DNA of 64,000 bases from Silene latifolia. Taxonomy: Eukaryota > Streptophyta > Magnoliopsida > Caryophyllales > Caryophyllaceae. Both the position numbers and the translations under genes were made by a program. Below the pieces are notes generated by a model. It saw only the letters and a program-made list of their open reading frames with translations. It made no database searches and was not told where the DNA came from. This document shows, piece by piece, positions 38,954 to 51,005 of this stretch (positions within the stretch are counted from its first letter, which is position 1; every line of letters starts with the position of its first letter). The stretch lies in assembly GCF_048544455.1 (NCBI RefSeq), contig NC_133537.1:13329541-13393540 (forward strand), read 5' to 3'.

Positions 38954-39330
38954 TAGACCTGGTAAATGGGACAATCGGGTCGAGTTTGGGCAGGGTCATT
39001 TCGGGTCATTTTGGGTTTCGGGTTTGTTGGCCGGGTCTATTCCGGGTCAAGCGGATCGGGTTGTTTCGGGCCGGGTCAATGAATAAGAGAGAAAGGTCAA
39101 TTCAAGTTTTTTCAGTTCAATTAGAGTTATGTTTTCTCAGATCAGTTTCGGGTTTGGTGGTTTCTAATCGGGTTATTTTTGGGTCAAGAAAACTCGAGTC
39201 ATGTTTGGATCGGGTCGGGTCCATTCGGGTTTCGGGTCACATTCGTGTGATACGGTTCCGGTCAATTTTGGGTCTCGGGTCAACCTTTTCGGATCGGGTC
39301 AATTGGGTCGGGTTACTTTTGCCAGGTCTA
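38954..39330. mobile_element. hAT-like element at the PCNA promoter (377 bp)
   Basis: Terminal inverted repeats TAGACCTGGTAAA and TTTGCCAGGTCTA are flanked by an 8-bp duplication with one mismatch (ATTGAAAC, 38946-38953; ATTTAAAC, 39331-39338). The interior is full of GGGTC and TCGGGT repeats. It ends only 48 bp from the nearest site II motif, so it sets the upstream limit of the native PCNA promoter. Confidence 0.8.
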
Positions 39331-39338
39331 ATTTAAAC

Positions 39339-39860
39339 TTTAGATAAATTGATAGATTCGCTACTGCATTTAGGTGATTTATTATATTGTTAAAGCTCCA
39401 TTTGGCATATATATTTTTTTCGATAAGGAAAGGAAACTAGGTCAATCGAAATCGACCCATGACATCCTCGCAGTCTCGCAGATGAAAGCGGTAATCGAAA
39501 GTCAACAAACTTTCAAATCACCAAAAGAACATAAAATACATGGGAATAAAGGGTACAAATTAATCTCAAAGAAAGTCTTGTGAAACTTTTTTTTTTTTTT
39601 TTGGTCGAACTTGTGAAACTTTAAAATCGCGAAAAAAAAAAGAAAAAAAAAACTAAAGGAGACAACCAAATTTCCAAATACTCCAACTAATAAAAAATAC
39701 ACAGCCTTTCAATAAATATCAAAGAAAGGAGGATCAAAAATACAAGCTTCGTTCCAAACCAGCACTAAATCTTGAGAATACAACAAAAAAAACTTAACTT
39801 GCAAAAAATTTTCTTGTTAAGATCATGAAAAATTAAGATCTACACAAATTCTTATTTCAG
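39339..39860. other. Intergenic DNA, nothing recognised
   Basis: AT-rich, with long A or T runs near 39587-39655. No gene or bounded element was found. Confidence 0.45.
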
Positions 39861-42800
39861 ACCAACACTATCCGTCTTACACATTAAGACGGGTCAAATT
39901 GACCCATACCCACCCAACTTTATCCGACTTGCTAATATGGATCTCTGTCATGCATTAATTGCACTGCACACTTTCTATTATTTTATTATTTACAAACCCC
40001 AGTGCATTTAATGTCACAATGAACATCATTATCCCTTTGTATTCCTTATTACTAATTTGTTATCATCCTTGCCTCTTCTTTTTCTTCATCTATGCTTTTC
40101 AATATTCATTCCCAACTTCAACATCACACCTTCAACATTTATACACTATCAATTACCATTTATAATCTACGTAACCAAAAAAACATAAAACATGAACATT
40201 CGTACTTTATGATCTCCATACAAGCTAATCATATTTCAATTTTTTTTCAAGTAACCAAAAAACATTCATACATAAACATGAAATATGAACATTCATACTT
40301 TATGATCTCCATTGTTTCTCCCTTTATTTTATTTAAATTAAAAATAAAAATAAAAAATCATACTCTAACAATGGCATCTGAGAACAAAATCGTGTATGAG
40401 ATCATGAAAGCGGAGGTTGAAGTTGATAATGTTTAATGTTTGCTTAGATAAGAAGGTGTTTGTCAGGTTTAAGTTTAGCTTCATGGATGGTGAATTCGAC
40501 ATGGTAATTTTTTTGGATATAGCTTGTAAAACTGAGTTTCTTATTTATTGTCAATAAAATACCCATTTAATTCATCTTTGTAGACAGATGTTACCACTTT
40601 TGTTGTTTATGCGTTCACTTTTTTTTTTTGACAAATGGTTATTTTATGGTTTGTATAAACTTGAAGTTCTTCAATCAATGCATTTAATGGTTGAACATAA
40701 TCTTGAAGTTCTTCAATCCTTTTTTTTTCACTATTTTTCATTATTATTGTTATAAATTTACGCAGAATTTAAGTTTCAAAGTTTACAGCTATTATGAAAT
40801 CTGGATAAAGAGTTCTTCTAGATCTGTATAATATCCACTCAACACATATCTTCTTTGAAGTTCTTCAGAATGATCTTTGAAGACTTTGTAACCAAAATAA
40901 TGTAAAATGTACCTAGTTGTCGTGTTTTTTTTTTTGTTTCCATACCCATTTTAATTTCACCTACAAAATAAAAATCTTCTGTGGTGACCTGATAAGTTAC
41001 GATGGCCATATTTTTGTACTACATAGTGATAAAATATAGTTATCATGATTACATAGATTTTGATGGTAACAATTTTATGTAAAATTGATAACATAAACAA
41101 ACATAATGATAATTTTAACATGCTACGCTATGATTAAGATCACATATTAAACGAAGTTGGTAACATTATGATAAAAACTAAAAATATGATTCTCGTGATC
41201 TATATAACCAAATTTATATAATCAAGTATCTCTCATAACATTGTTCATGAAGATGATAACACATTTGTGAGGGACATTGTCAAAGAAAACTGGTAACACT
41301 GTTAAACTAAACTTGTAACATTTTACAGTTACCTGATTATGATAACATTTCCAACATATAAGGTAACATATTACACTTTCTTGATTTCATAACCTATATC
41401 AACCTTTTATGTCAAATTATTCATCATATGTCATCCACCAAACTGGTTACATTGTTAAACAAAATGGTAACATATTTGTGATGATATACATCCAACTTTT
41501 ACTTGTAGGTCATTACTTGTTGCTCATTAGTTCAAGATGCGAAGTTGGTAATATTATGATACAAAGTGAAAACATGTTTCTCATGATATACAACCAAATT
41601 TGTAAAATCAAGCATTACTAATAACATTGTTCAATAAAAATGTTAACATATTACATTTTCCTGATTTCATAACCAATATCAACACTCTTATAGCAACTTT
41701 TCCTTCACAAGTCATCCACGAAATTGGTAAACATTGTTCAAGAAACTAATAACATGTTTGTTAGGACACACATAAAAAATTTCCACTTATAGGTCATTAA
41801 TAATTACTCATTAGTACAAATTACAAAATTGATAGCATTATACAACAATGTGATACCACTTTAAAATCGTCCTACTTCATATGTAAATCCTGAAACAAAA
41901 ATGCCCTCTCTTTTTAAAACAAATGCTAAATTAAAGCAGTACATATTATTCCCACAAAAAAAGATACGTTCAAACATTGGCAACAAAATTCAACAAATTG
42001 GCATCACATTAACAAATTTATGTCTTCCTCTGCACTTTGATGCATGCCTTTCTTCTCCTTCCCTTTCGTTCGTGCCATTGTCGTACGTACCTTCTTCCAA
42101 ACCCGACATAAGTATTTTTGAAGAATTTGGATATTTCCCCCTTTATCTTCTCCTATCACCTTTGAATCTTGCCTTCTCCTAATAACATTTTAGTATATTA
42201 GCAGTACATTTTATATATTACTACTGATGCTGCAAAATGTCACCATTGTTACTGAGAAAATAATATACCCAATAAATCAACATATAGACATTTATGTAAA
42301 ATAACTTGTTTGTGCAATATGTTACCATTGTTATTGTAAAATGTTACCATTCTTACATAAGAAACAATACTCAATAAATCAACAAATTCATCCAACATGT
42401 TAACTATTCAACTATAATTCTGTCAAAAAATATAGTAATGTAACATTCTGTCCATAAATGGTCACATATTAGACAAATAACTTACCATTGACATATCTTA
42501 CACAAATTAATTAATATATTCATCTAACGTTCAATATTAATAGACGAAAATCACTATGACATGCAATAGTAAGAGAAAAAAATTCAAAATCGTACCCAAA
42601 ATTAAACTACCCTTCAACACTTAAATAAAATTACAAGAAATAAAATTCAAAATTAAAATTACCTTCAACACTTAATCAAATTACTACAAATAAAACTCAA
42701 AATCAAAGTAATCTCCAACACCTTCAATGTTCCATGTGCTAATTAAATTGATTTCTTCTTTGATGAACTTTTGTTTGCCATGATAAAGATGATATGTTTA

Positions 42801-43140
42801 CTAGTTTTTTTTTTTGTGATGTAGTGGTTTTCTGGGTTTTTTTTATTTGGATGAAGATGAAGAGAGAGATAGGGTTTTAGAACTGAAAGAAGATGAAAGC
42901 ACAAAACAAATGAATTGTTTCGTTCAAATTGTCTTGAAACTGTAAACAAATATAATTTTTTAATCCCTAATGTCAAGTGTGTTTGTCCACCCTTTCATTT
43001 CAACAGTACCCTACTCCCTTTTGCAGCCAGCCTATTTTTTTTTTTTTTATTATATGGGTCATGCTTTACCAAATTCCTTCAATATGGTACTAATTCAACC
43101 CGTCTTATACTTAAGACGGATACTATCCGTCTTAAGTAAG
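39861..43140. mobile_element. Candidate MULE-like non-autonomous DNA transposon (about 3.3 kb)
   Basis: The ends carry similar inverted sequences: ACTATCCGTCTTACACATTAAGACGGG on the left, and on the right TATCCGTCTTAAG with TAAGACGGGTT (read on the minus strand). Between them GGTAACA motifs point rightward in the left half (about 41160-41480) and as TGTTACC in the right half (about 42237-42490). This is a mirrored layout expected of transposon subterminal repeats. Diverged tandem copies of about 300 bp lie at 41140-41830. No transposase is seen, and I could not find the target duplication, so the limits are tentative. Confidence 0.35.
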
Positions 43141-43146
43141 ACTAAT

Positions 43147-43738
43147 TGTAAGATCTAAAAGTCCAAATAAAGGAAGATTATTATTTCAAATCTTTCCAAA
43201 GCTAATAAGGTTTCACTAAAATCCATATCAATATAAGATAAAATCAAAATTCAGAAATAATTCTATTTAAATCCTTGAATTAAACCTTCATACTTAAGAT
43301 AAATGACTTAGAAAAGCTCTCCTAGGCTAAAATAGAGAGTAAAAAAAGTTAAATCTTATAGAAGAAAAAACTCAAAAATATGTTTCAAACAAAGATATGA
43401 AGAAGAAGTTGGTAAGAAAGCCAACAAAGGGATTCAAAACCCAACTCAACTCTTAATTATGGGGAATTTTTTTTTCTCTTGAAAGGATTTTCTCTCTCTA
43501 CATTATTAGAGTGAGAGCCATTTGCCCCCCTTCTAGATTAGCTCCATTTGATATATGAATGTCTGTAAAGAGACTTTTTTTTTCTAGTAATGGGTTGAAT
43601 ATGAACTAATGTTATTTTTTTTATTTGATTTATTATAATTTCTTATTAACCATTGTAGTGTTAACATTAAGGGTTATATATATAGGTTGAACTCTCGAGC
43701 TTGAAGGAGGATAATTACACTCTAACACTCCCTTCTTA
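43147..43738 (-). mobile_element. LTR with adjoining polypurine tract, remnant of an LTR element
   Basis: On the minus strand GATAAGAAGGGAG, a typical polypurine tract, is followed by TGTTAGAGTG, the start of an LTR that contains CTATATATATAACCC and may end GATCTTACA at 43147. The order marks this as the 3' LTR of a probably copia-type element. The rest of the element is absent here or displaced by the LTR-like sequence on the right. Confidence 0.5.
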
Positions 43739-43760
43739 TCCGACCAAGGTAATTAGGTAA

Positions 43761-45312
43761 TGTTACCGTCTCGATTTCCCGAGGAAGTGAAATCGGAATT
43801 ATAATTAAGAAACTTTATTAAATGAATAACAAATTTAGTTATTACAAACATAAACTAATGAATAAAATACAACTTATGACCACTATACTCATCTAACCAA
43901 CTATACTCGTCTCGTGACCCATCAAGCTTGTCCCGTCTCCCGCGTGCTACCCAAACAACCTGTACTTAACCTCATCCCCATATGATCGGAAATATCATAT
44001 GGATCGACACAGGCCACCCCGAAAATAGGTGACAATTACACAGACACACAAATGTCAGTTTCAATAAACCAATAAAGTGTGACACGACTCAAGTGTGTGA
44101 ATATGCAACATGACCACTAGTATGAATGACACACTATCAACCAACCTCCACTACCACGGTATCGGGACACGCCCAGACATACCGACAACCACACTGGTAC
44201 CGGGACACACCCAGACAAACCAACAAACACAAACAGGTACCGGGACACGCCCAGACGTACCGGGTCCGGAAGCCACCGGATCCGCTGCCAGACGTCGTGT
44301 CTCGACCACACGAGTCCCTCCGTGACTCAAGCCATTAATGTGCACATCCCTCTTGGAGTGGGAAGCTCCAAGAGGCGACTCAAGCGCAAGACGGTTTCCC
44401 AACCGTCTTACGTCTCTTCAACAACAACACATCCTCCATATACACAATAATAACCAAAATATGAAATATCCCAACATATCATAATCATTCTCTTAATGAT
44501 GCAATTAACCATTTAACATGTAATAATGCAAATGCCCCTAATTATGTGAGACTAATCATAACATCAACATAAACAACACCATATTATTGAAACCGAGTAG
44601 GACTAACCTACCTTTTAACAATCTCCTCAAGCTACTCGGATCCGGACCGAAACCGTCTCAAGGAACCGTCTCATCCTATGCAAATCACATAATAACTATC
44701 AGAATACATCTTATACTAATATACACTACAAAATCTCTTATTATTACCCCTTAATTACCCCTATTACACAAACTAATTACTAATTAATTACCATAACGAA
44801 TTCCCCTAAAAGTTAGGGTTTAAAAGACTAGAAAATGGTAGATCTTTACTTACTAGGTGAAGGAGATGAAGAGGAATGTGAAAAATCTTCTAATCCAAGT
44901 TTGAATCCCAAGTAGTAGGTGTTTGTGAGGGTTTAGTTAGAAGGGAGAGAGTTTGTGGAGATAAGGAGAAAGATAGAAATGATTTTAGGGTTAGGGAAGA
45001 AAGGGTTTAAATTCCGTGTTCTGAAACAACGTCACTCGACCGAGTGCCAAATCCACTTGGTCGAGTGGACTCACTCGATCGAGTAGATACCTTATTCGGT
45101 CGAGTGGACTCACTCGGTCGAGTATACTCTTCACTCGACCGAGTTGATCCACTCGGTCCACTACAGCTCCACTTGGCCTAGTTTAGGTTTTACTAGGCCT
45201 TGTATAAGGCTATCCTTCCCTCCTGAGTGATCTCTTATCGGGTCTAATACTCTAATGGCCCTCTCACGCATCCAAGGTCCAAATACGGGTCCCACAATAA
45301 CCTGGTATTACA
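43761..45312 (-). mobile_element. LTR-like sequence, probably Ty3/gypsy chromovirus
   Basis: On the minus strand it starts TGTAATACC and ends GGTAACA, about 1.55 kb. It contains alternating TCGAGTGG and CTCGACCGAGT motifs (45040-45150) and a short array built on GGGACACGCCCAGAC (44160-44260). The look is that of a long chromovirus (Tekay-type) LTR. The 5-bp flanks do not match, so the ends are not confirmed. Confidence 0.45.
44155..44265. repeat. Short tandem repeat, unit with CGGGACACRCCCAGAC
   Basis: Three imperfect units spaced 40-50 bp apart carry GGTAYCGGGACACRCCCAGA and CAACCACA or CAAACACA spacers. They lie inside the LTR-like sequence. Confidence 0.6.
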
Positions 45313-45599
45313 TACACTATGGGCAAACTCGTGTATCAAATCTGGCAAATCGAGAAGGTGTTGTCGAGAATTAAATTCACTATTAAGAGTCGTGCGTAAG
45401 AATTATTGATGTGTAAAATCAAGTCGATTGATGGTACATGATCATGGAGAATATTTGTAGATTCAGCTAATGAGCTAATTAAGCATTTGTTTAGCTTTGA
45501 GTATTGATGCTGATTTGTAATGGGAATTGTATGTTAAACATTGGTTTTGTAATTAATTATTATCTTAATAAAAATTTTAAATTTACCAAAAAAATATAT

Positions 45600-45846
45600 T
45601 GGAAATATTTTTTTTTTAAATTTTAATTGAGAAGCGGCTATGGTGGTTAAAATAGAACCGTAGCCTTTTATCAACTTATGGCTAAGGTTAGTGTTAAATA
45701 ACCGTAGCCAAAAGTGACTTTAGGCTACGATTTCTAACTGTAGTCGTAAGTATCTGATCTAAGGCAACACCTTGATTCACTACGTATGAGGAACCGTAGC
45801 CAAAAGTTATTTGTAGCCGTAGCTAAAGGCCATTTCTGTTATAGTG
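45600..45846 (-). mobile_element. Terminus of a CACTA (En/Spm) element
   Basis: On the minus strand it begins CACTATAACAGAAATGGCC, the hallmark CACTA terminus, and continues with subterminal repeats GGCTACGGTT and CTTTTGGCTACGG in both orientations. No transposase or matching left end was found, so this is probably one end of a truncated element. Confidence 0.65.
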
Positions 45847-45941
45847 ATAATAAAATTTATTAAACCACAATTAATATTTTGCTGAGATTTATACAACATT
45901 TATTATATTCATATTAAATAATTAGCTGACATTGCCATTAA

Positions 45942-46371
45942 GGCTCCGTTTGGCAAGACATTTCAGGTACCTGATTTGGTCAAAGTAGCTTATTTGACCA
46001 AAATTTTAGGTAGCTTATTTTTTTGTAAGCGTTTGACAAGTAGCTTATTTAACCAAATCAGCTACCTGAAACGAAATGCTACCTAGAGTAGCATTTGAGA
46101 TTTCAGGTACCTGATTTGATTTAATTTTCCGGTTTTACCCCTTAAATTTATACTATTAAATAATTATCATATCTTTTTACGTCATTTAATCAAAATTAGT
46201 TACCTTTTCAGTTAGTTTGCCAAACACTTTTTTATATAATCAGCTAACTTATCAGTTCTTAATTTTCAGTTGCCTTATCAATTACTTTTTCAGGTTTCAG
46301 TTAGTTTTCCAGTTTTCAGCTACCTTTTCAGGTTTCAGTTACCTTTTCAGTTAGTTTTATCAAACAGAGCC
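45942..46371. mobile_element. PIF/Harbinger-type MITE (430 bp)
   Basis: Ends GGCTCCGTTTGGCA and (right) CAAACAGAGCC are inverted repeats flanked by TAA on both sides, the Tourist/Harbinger signature. The interior repeats the motif CAGGTACCTGATTTG and CAGTTACCTTTTCAG. No coding sequence. Confidence 0.75.
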
Positions 46372-46478
46372 TAAGGATATATAGACCACATGACGCATCC
46401 ACAACATTTTAACCCAATCTTATATATGTAAGATAATTAAGTACTCCGTACTTGTAACTCGTGTTACATATAATTTTT

Positions 46479-47927
46479 AGGGTTATTTCATGGGAATAAT
46501 CCAAACTAAGCCCTATCTTCTTATATTAATCCAAACTAATGTTTAACCGAGAAAAATCCAAGCTTTAACATCATTTAACTTCTACTGAACTGATGCCATA
46601 AGTCACCCAATATCACAGGTTTTCCAACAAGTGACTATGTGGTACATTTCTTTTCTATATTTTTTTTCTGATTCTTTATTTATTTCTTCTTCCTTCTCCC
46701 TTTTCCTTCTTCCTTGTTCATTTTTTTCATTCTTTCTCTGGTTTATTCCTACCTTCTTTATTTCTGGTAAGTAATGAAGAGTCCTTCAAAGAAGAGTCAC
46801 TGATCAAGTGACCATGACCATTTTGTATCTCCTCATACAATACATTCCTCCGTTTCCGTTAACATCGCCATTTCTAAACCTTTTCCATATCCATTCACAT
46901 TAATTATTGTCTCAAATCCTATTTTTATGGATAGATCGTCACATCACTACACCCCAAAAATAAACATTCCAGATACTTTATGGAGGCGAATATGCCGGAA
47001 TTAGTTAAAATCAATCGTCGTCGAATCGTGATACATCAGAATATCAGACACAATTTAATAGCTTCACCCCAATCCAACATACCAATTACCAAACAATAAA
47101 CAATGTACAATAAAACTGGTCAATCCACGACACCATGTGCAAGTAAGCTCCAGAAGTTTAATTTATGATCAACAACCAACTTGAATCTTGATTCTTGGCA
47201 AGCATTAGTCATCTCCCCACGCCCTCCCCTTATTTTAACTTTTTATGCTTATAATCCACCATATAACACCTTAATTTTCTCAATTAATAAACAAACGAAT
47301 AAAAAACATTACTGGCATCATTAGGAAGATGAATAAAATTATCAGCGCAACCATGTGCTAAATCGTCTGAGACTCCATATCTACAACTTCTTCGACCTTG
47401 AGGCCTTGAGGGTATCACCATTGTTGCTTTCTTGGGTTATCTTTCCTGTGGTTATCGCTATTAATGGTGTTTTGAAACCCTAGGAGAGAAAAAGTGGTAA
47501 TTTGGGGGAAATAATTGGCGTCATATAATTGTAAGTTGGAAATTGGAGGTTTGAGGTTGGTATATTACAGTATATGGGTGGCGATGCGGTGTTGCGGTGC
47601 TGGCACGATAGTTAAGGATGGAGGTTGGTAAGTGTAGCGGTGGTGGTCGTTGGTGGTGACTGGTGAGTTGTTGTGGACTTGTGGGTGATTGGTGATTGGT
47701 GATTGGTGAAGGATGTATGGTGAGAGTACCAGGTCATTTTTATGTTGGTGATGCTTCAAAGTTGAAAAAATAAAAAAATAAAAAATCACCTGGTAATTAG
47801 GTTGCCAGTCACCAAGGTTGTTTTGAGAAGAAAGCATGTATAGTCGGGTTTATTCCTAGTTAAAATGTAGTTGGACTTATTTTGAGAAGATGAGTCATAA
47901 TTTGGATTATTCACGTGAAATAACCCT
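46479..47927. mobile_element. TIR element with AGGGTTATTT ends (1449 bp)
   Basis: The ends AGGGTTATTTCATGGGAATA and TTCACGTGAAATAACCCT are inverted repeats of about 27 bp, flanked by a 7-bp duplication AATTTTT (46472-46478 and 47928-47934). No transposase is visible. The superfamily is uncertain (hAT or MULE). A shorter relative lies at 49978-50896, on the other side of the PPR gene. Confidence 0.65.
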
Positions 47928-48143
47928 AATTTTTATTGGTTTTAGATTTCGGATTGAATCTTATCAACTATTGTGGTTAATTTTCACCGAATTAGGGTCA
48001 CGCACTCATGCCTATATTTGAATTTTTATTCATACAATCCTTTAAGAAAATCCAAACATGGGCATGAGTGTGTGACCGTATTTAGTAAGTTTTTCTCAAA
48101 CTTTAACTAGTGCGATACGGTGCGATTTACACTAGTTACTCAA

Positions 48144-49781
48144 ATGTTTATTTCTTTAAGAAAATCCACCCTGCACATATCTGGCAAGGCAACCTACATT
48201 ACTAACCGTTTTTTCGAAACATCCTCCGAAGCGTACTTGACTTACGTCGAAAAATGTGGCCACACTCGATCGTTACGATTAGGACAAACCATACATGCCC
48301 GTTTAGTCGTAAACGGGTTGGTTGGTAAGACCCATTTTGCTTCCAAGCTCGTAGCAATGTATGTCGAATGTAGTGAATTGGGGATTGCCCGGAAACTGTT
48401 CGATGAAATGCCGCAGTCAAATTATCGACGATGGATCGTTCTTATCGGGGCGTATGCGAAATGTGGGTTTTATAGGGAAGCATTGGATTTTTTGTGGGAA
48501 ATGTCGGCGGAAGGAGTGAAGGCGAATAATTATGTCCTTCCTAGTGCTCTTAAGGCTTGTGGGCATCTATCGGAATGGCGGACAGGGAAGGAAATACATG
48601 GTTTGATTTTGAGGAATTCGTTCGAGGACGATGCTTATGTTTGTAGTGCTCTGGTGGATATGTACTCTAAATGTGGGTTCGTCGAGAAAGCGAGGAGGGT
48701 TTTTAACAGCATGGTTAAGAAGGATTTAGTAACCGTAAATGCTCTGGTTTCCGGTTATGTTCACTTGGGGCTGTTGAAAGAGGCACTAAATCTAGTTAAA
48801 GATGCGCAGTTGACGGGATTGAGACCGAATGTTGTAACTTGGAATACTTTACTTGCAGGGTTTTCGCAAGCAGGGGATGACTCGATGGTGGATGAACTAT
48901 TTGAGTTGATGCGCGTTAGTGGGATTGAGCCGGATGTGGTGTCGTGGACCTCTATCATATCGGGTTTGGTGAAGAACTTTAGAAATAATGAAGCTTTTGT
49001 CACATTCCTAAAAATGCTGGATTCCGGCTGCTTTCCAACGACGAATACAATTAGCAGTCTCTTATCGGCTTGTGCTAATGTCGGGAATGTGACATGGGGG
49101 AAGGAGATACACGGGTTTGCAATGCGGAATGGACTTGACGAGGACGTTTATGTAAAGAGTGCACTAATTGACATGTATGCAAAATGTGGATCAATATATC
49201 AAGCATCAACCTTATTTCATAAAATGTCGAAAAGAAATACTCCTACGTGGAACTCGATGATATTTGGATATGCTAATCACGGTTATTGTAATGAAGCAAT
49301 AGAGCTCTTTAAAAGGATGGAAATCGAAGAGAAAGAAAAACTGGATCATCTGACATTCACTGCGGTGTTAACAGCTTGTAGCCATGGTGGAATGGTGGAG
49401 GTCGGAAAAAACGTGTTTAAATCAATGGAAGAGAAGTATGCTATAAAGGCAAGACTCGAGCATTATGCGTGTTTGGTGGATCTCGTAGGTCGAGCAGGAA
49501 GATTAATGGAAGCTTATGATATAATAATCAAAGAGATGCCAATGGAGCCTGATTTGTTTGTATGGGGAGCATTTCTAGGAGCTTGTAGGCAACATGATAA
49601 CGTAGAGCTTGCAGAGGTAGCGGCAAAGCGTTTGGCTGAGCTGGAACCTCAGGGAGCAGGGCCGAGTTTATTGTCGGGTTTATATGCTGGAAAAGGGAGC
49701 TGGGGAAATGTGGCTAGATTGAAGAAGCGGATTAAGAAGGAGAAGAAGAAATTGAAAAGTTTGCCAGGATGTAGTTGGTAA
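48144..49781 (+). CDS. PLS-class pentatricopeptide repeat protein (545 aa)
   Basis: One uninterrupted exon, as is usual for PPR genes. I place the start at the first ATG, 48144; the frame stays open a little upstream but without an ATG. The N-terminus (MFISLRKSTLHISGKATYIT) has several basic and no acidic residues in the first 24, which suggests a mitochondrial presequence. About 11-12 PPR motifs of P, L and S type fill residues 60-470, for example LVDMYSKCGFVEKARRVFNS, PNVVTWNTLLAGFSQAGDD and PDVVSWTSIISGLVK. The protein ends in an E-type region that stops at LPGCSW, with no E+ or DYW extension. Such proteins bind organelle RNA in a sequence-specific way, often for C-to-U editing. From memory it resembles At5g59600. 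It is flanked by two related TIR elements. Confidence 0.92.
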   Translation: MFISLRKSTLHISGKATYITNRFFETSSEAYLTYVEKCGHTRSLRLGQTIHARLVVNGLVGKTHFASKLVAMYVECSELGIARKLFDEMPQSNYRRWIVLIGAYAKCGFYREALDFLWEMSAEGVKANNYVLPSALKACGHLSEWRTGKEIHGLILRNSFEDDAYVCSALVDMYSKCGFVEKARRVFNSMVKKDLVTVNALVSGYVHLGLLKEALNLVKDAQLTGLRPNVVTWNTLLAGFSQAGDDSMVDELFELMRVSGIEPDVVSWTSIISGLVKNFRNNEAFVTFLKMLDSGCFPTTNTISSLLSACANVGNVTWGKEIHGFAMRNGLDEDVYVKSALIDMYAKCGSIYQASTLFHKMSKRNTPTWNSMIFGYANHGYCNEAIELFKRMEIEEKEKLDHLTFTAVLTACSHGGMVEVGKNVFKSMEEKYAIKARLEHYACLVDLVGRAGRLMEAYDIIIKEMPMEPDLFVWGAFLGACRQHDNVELAEVAAKRLAELEPQGAGPSLLSGLYAGKGSWGNVARLKKRIKKEKKKLKSLPGCSW

Positions 49782-49977
49782 TAACAAGATTACATGTCTC
49801 GAATTCGTACTACATATAATGGAAGAAATAGGAAAAAAAATTCACTACGTGACTAACTGACTATGTCAATGTGCACATATGGAATTGGTATAACAAGGTC
49901 TATGGAATGTTGGCTTCTTGATATCATCTCAACATTTCATTGTACAATTAGTCTCATGAAAGACGATCTTTAATAAT

Positions 49978-50896
49978 AGGGTTATTTAATGCAAGTAATG
50001 TATCACGCGGAGCTCACTTTTTCTTTATTAAGAACTTCATCTCCCGCCTTTCACATTTTCAGAAAATACATACAATTTTTAATTTATTTATAAATTCTCT
50101 ATCTCTCCTCCCTGTTTTTTAATCTCTCCTTAAAATTTGTTCAACAAATGAAGAGGTCACCTTCTTACCTTCTTGTTCACAAACTTCAATTTGTTTGATT
50201 GTCTTTCTCATGAGTTGGCTTAATTGAGCAATTTGACCATATCATCACTGTATCTCAAGTATGAGTTATACCCTTAGATTATAATCTCACTTATTTGGGC
50301 AAGACATGAAAGGGGATGATGAATCTCTCAAAATTCATGAGCACTTACTTGCTCAATACTCCCAAATCTGAACAAATAACACAATAAGGAAGCATCTTTG
50401 ATGACGACGATGTGAAAGAACAGTGCAAATAAAGAACAATGAGTTGGGAAAAATCAAATTTAAGAAAATAAATAAATCACATCAATAATTAATTACGGGT
50501 GAAATTGATTTACCCTCTTTATTATGGAATCAATAGAGGGCGAAATTGAAATTGGGTCGCCTTCACTCAATTGATTTGTGCAGAACGATGAATGACGATG
50601 AAGGATCAACAATGGCAATAAATGTCAACAAGGGTAACCGGTGGTACAAGGAGAGGAGAAGAAAATGAAAAAGAAAGGGTAGAAAAGGTAATAACTTGAG
50701 TTAAAAGAGAAATAAAGGTGAAAAAGAATTAAAAACTAATTTTTAAACAAGGGTAACCGGTAGAACAAGTAACCCTTCCACCTGTTTTAATACGTGGGAA
50801 AGGGTGCATTAGTTGGTATTATTCGTAGTTAATTCAAAGTATAGAGTATTTTGAGAAGGGATGAAATAGTTTAGAGTATTCTTATTAAATAACCCT
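49978..50896. mobile_element. TIR element with AGGGTTATTT ends, second copy (919 bp)
   Basis: The ends AGGGTTATTTAATGCAAGTA and TTAAATAACCCT are inverted repeats, with near-matching 7-bp flanks (TAATAAT and TAATAGT). It shares terminal motifs with the element at 46479-47927. No coding sequence. Confidence 0.55.
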
Positions 50897-51005
50897 TAAT
50901 AGTATATTACGAGATCATAACCTCTTTTCCGAAATTCCTACTCGTATCCTAATTTCGTGACATATATACGAAGTAGTGTTTTTATTTAATTTTTTTAAAA
51001 AAATA

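Noticed and set aside
44110-44402. Overlapping ORFs on both strands
   Set aside because: They arise from a short tandem repeat rich in GGGACACGCCCAGAC within an LTR-like sequence.
43716-45317. TACAC on both sides of 43721-45312, as if one 1.59 kb LTR insertion
   Set aside because: The left side reads better as a polypurine tract plus LTR start of another element (TGTTAGAGTG on the minus strand), and the left boundary lacks TG. The 5-bp match is probably chance.
45315-45846. A complete 532-bp CACTA element from CACTATGGGC to TTATAGTG with ATA on both sides
   Set aside because: Beyond CACTAT the two ends do not match, and subterminal repeats occur only on the right. Only the right terminus is supported.
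48120-48143. PPR start at 48120
   Set aside because: That codon is GTG; the first ATG is at 48144 and gives a good organelle-targeting start.
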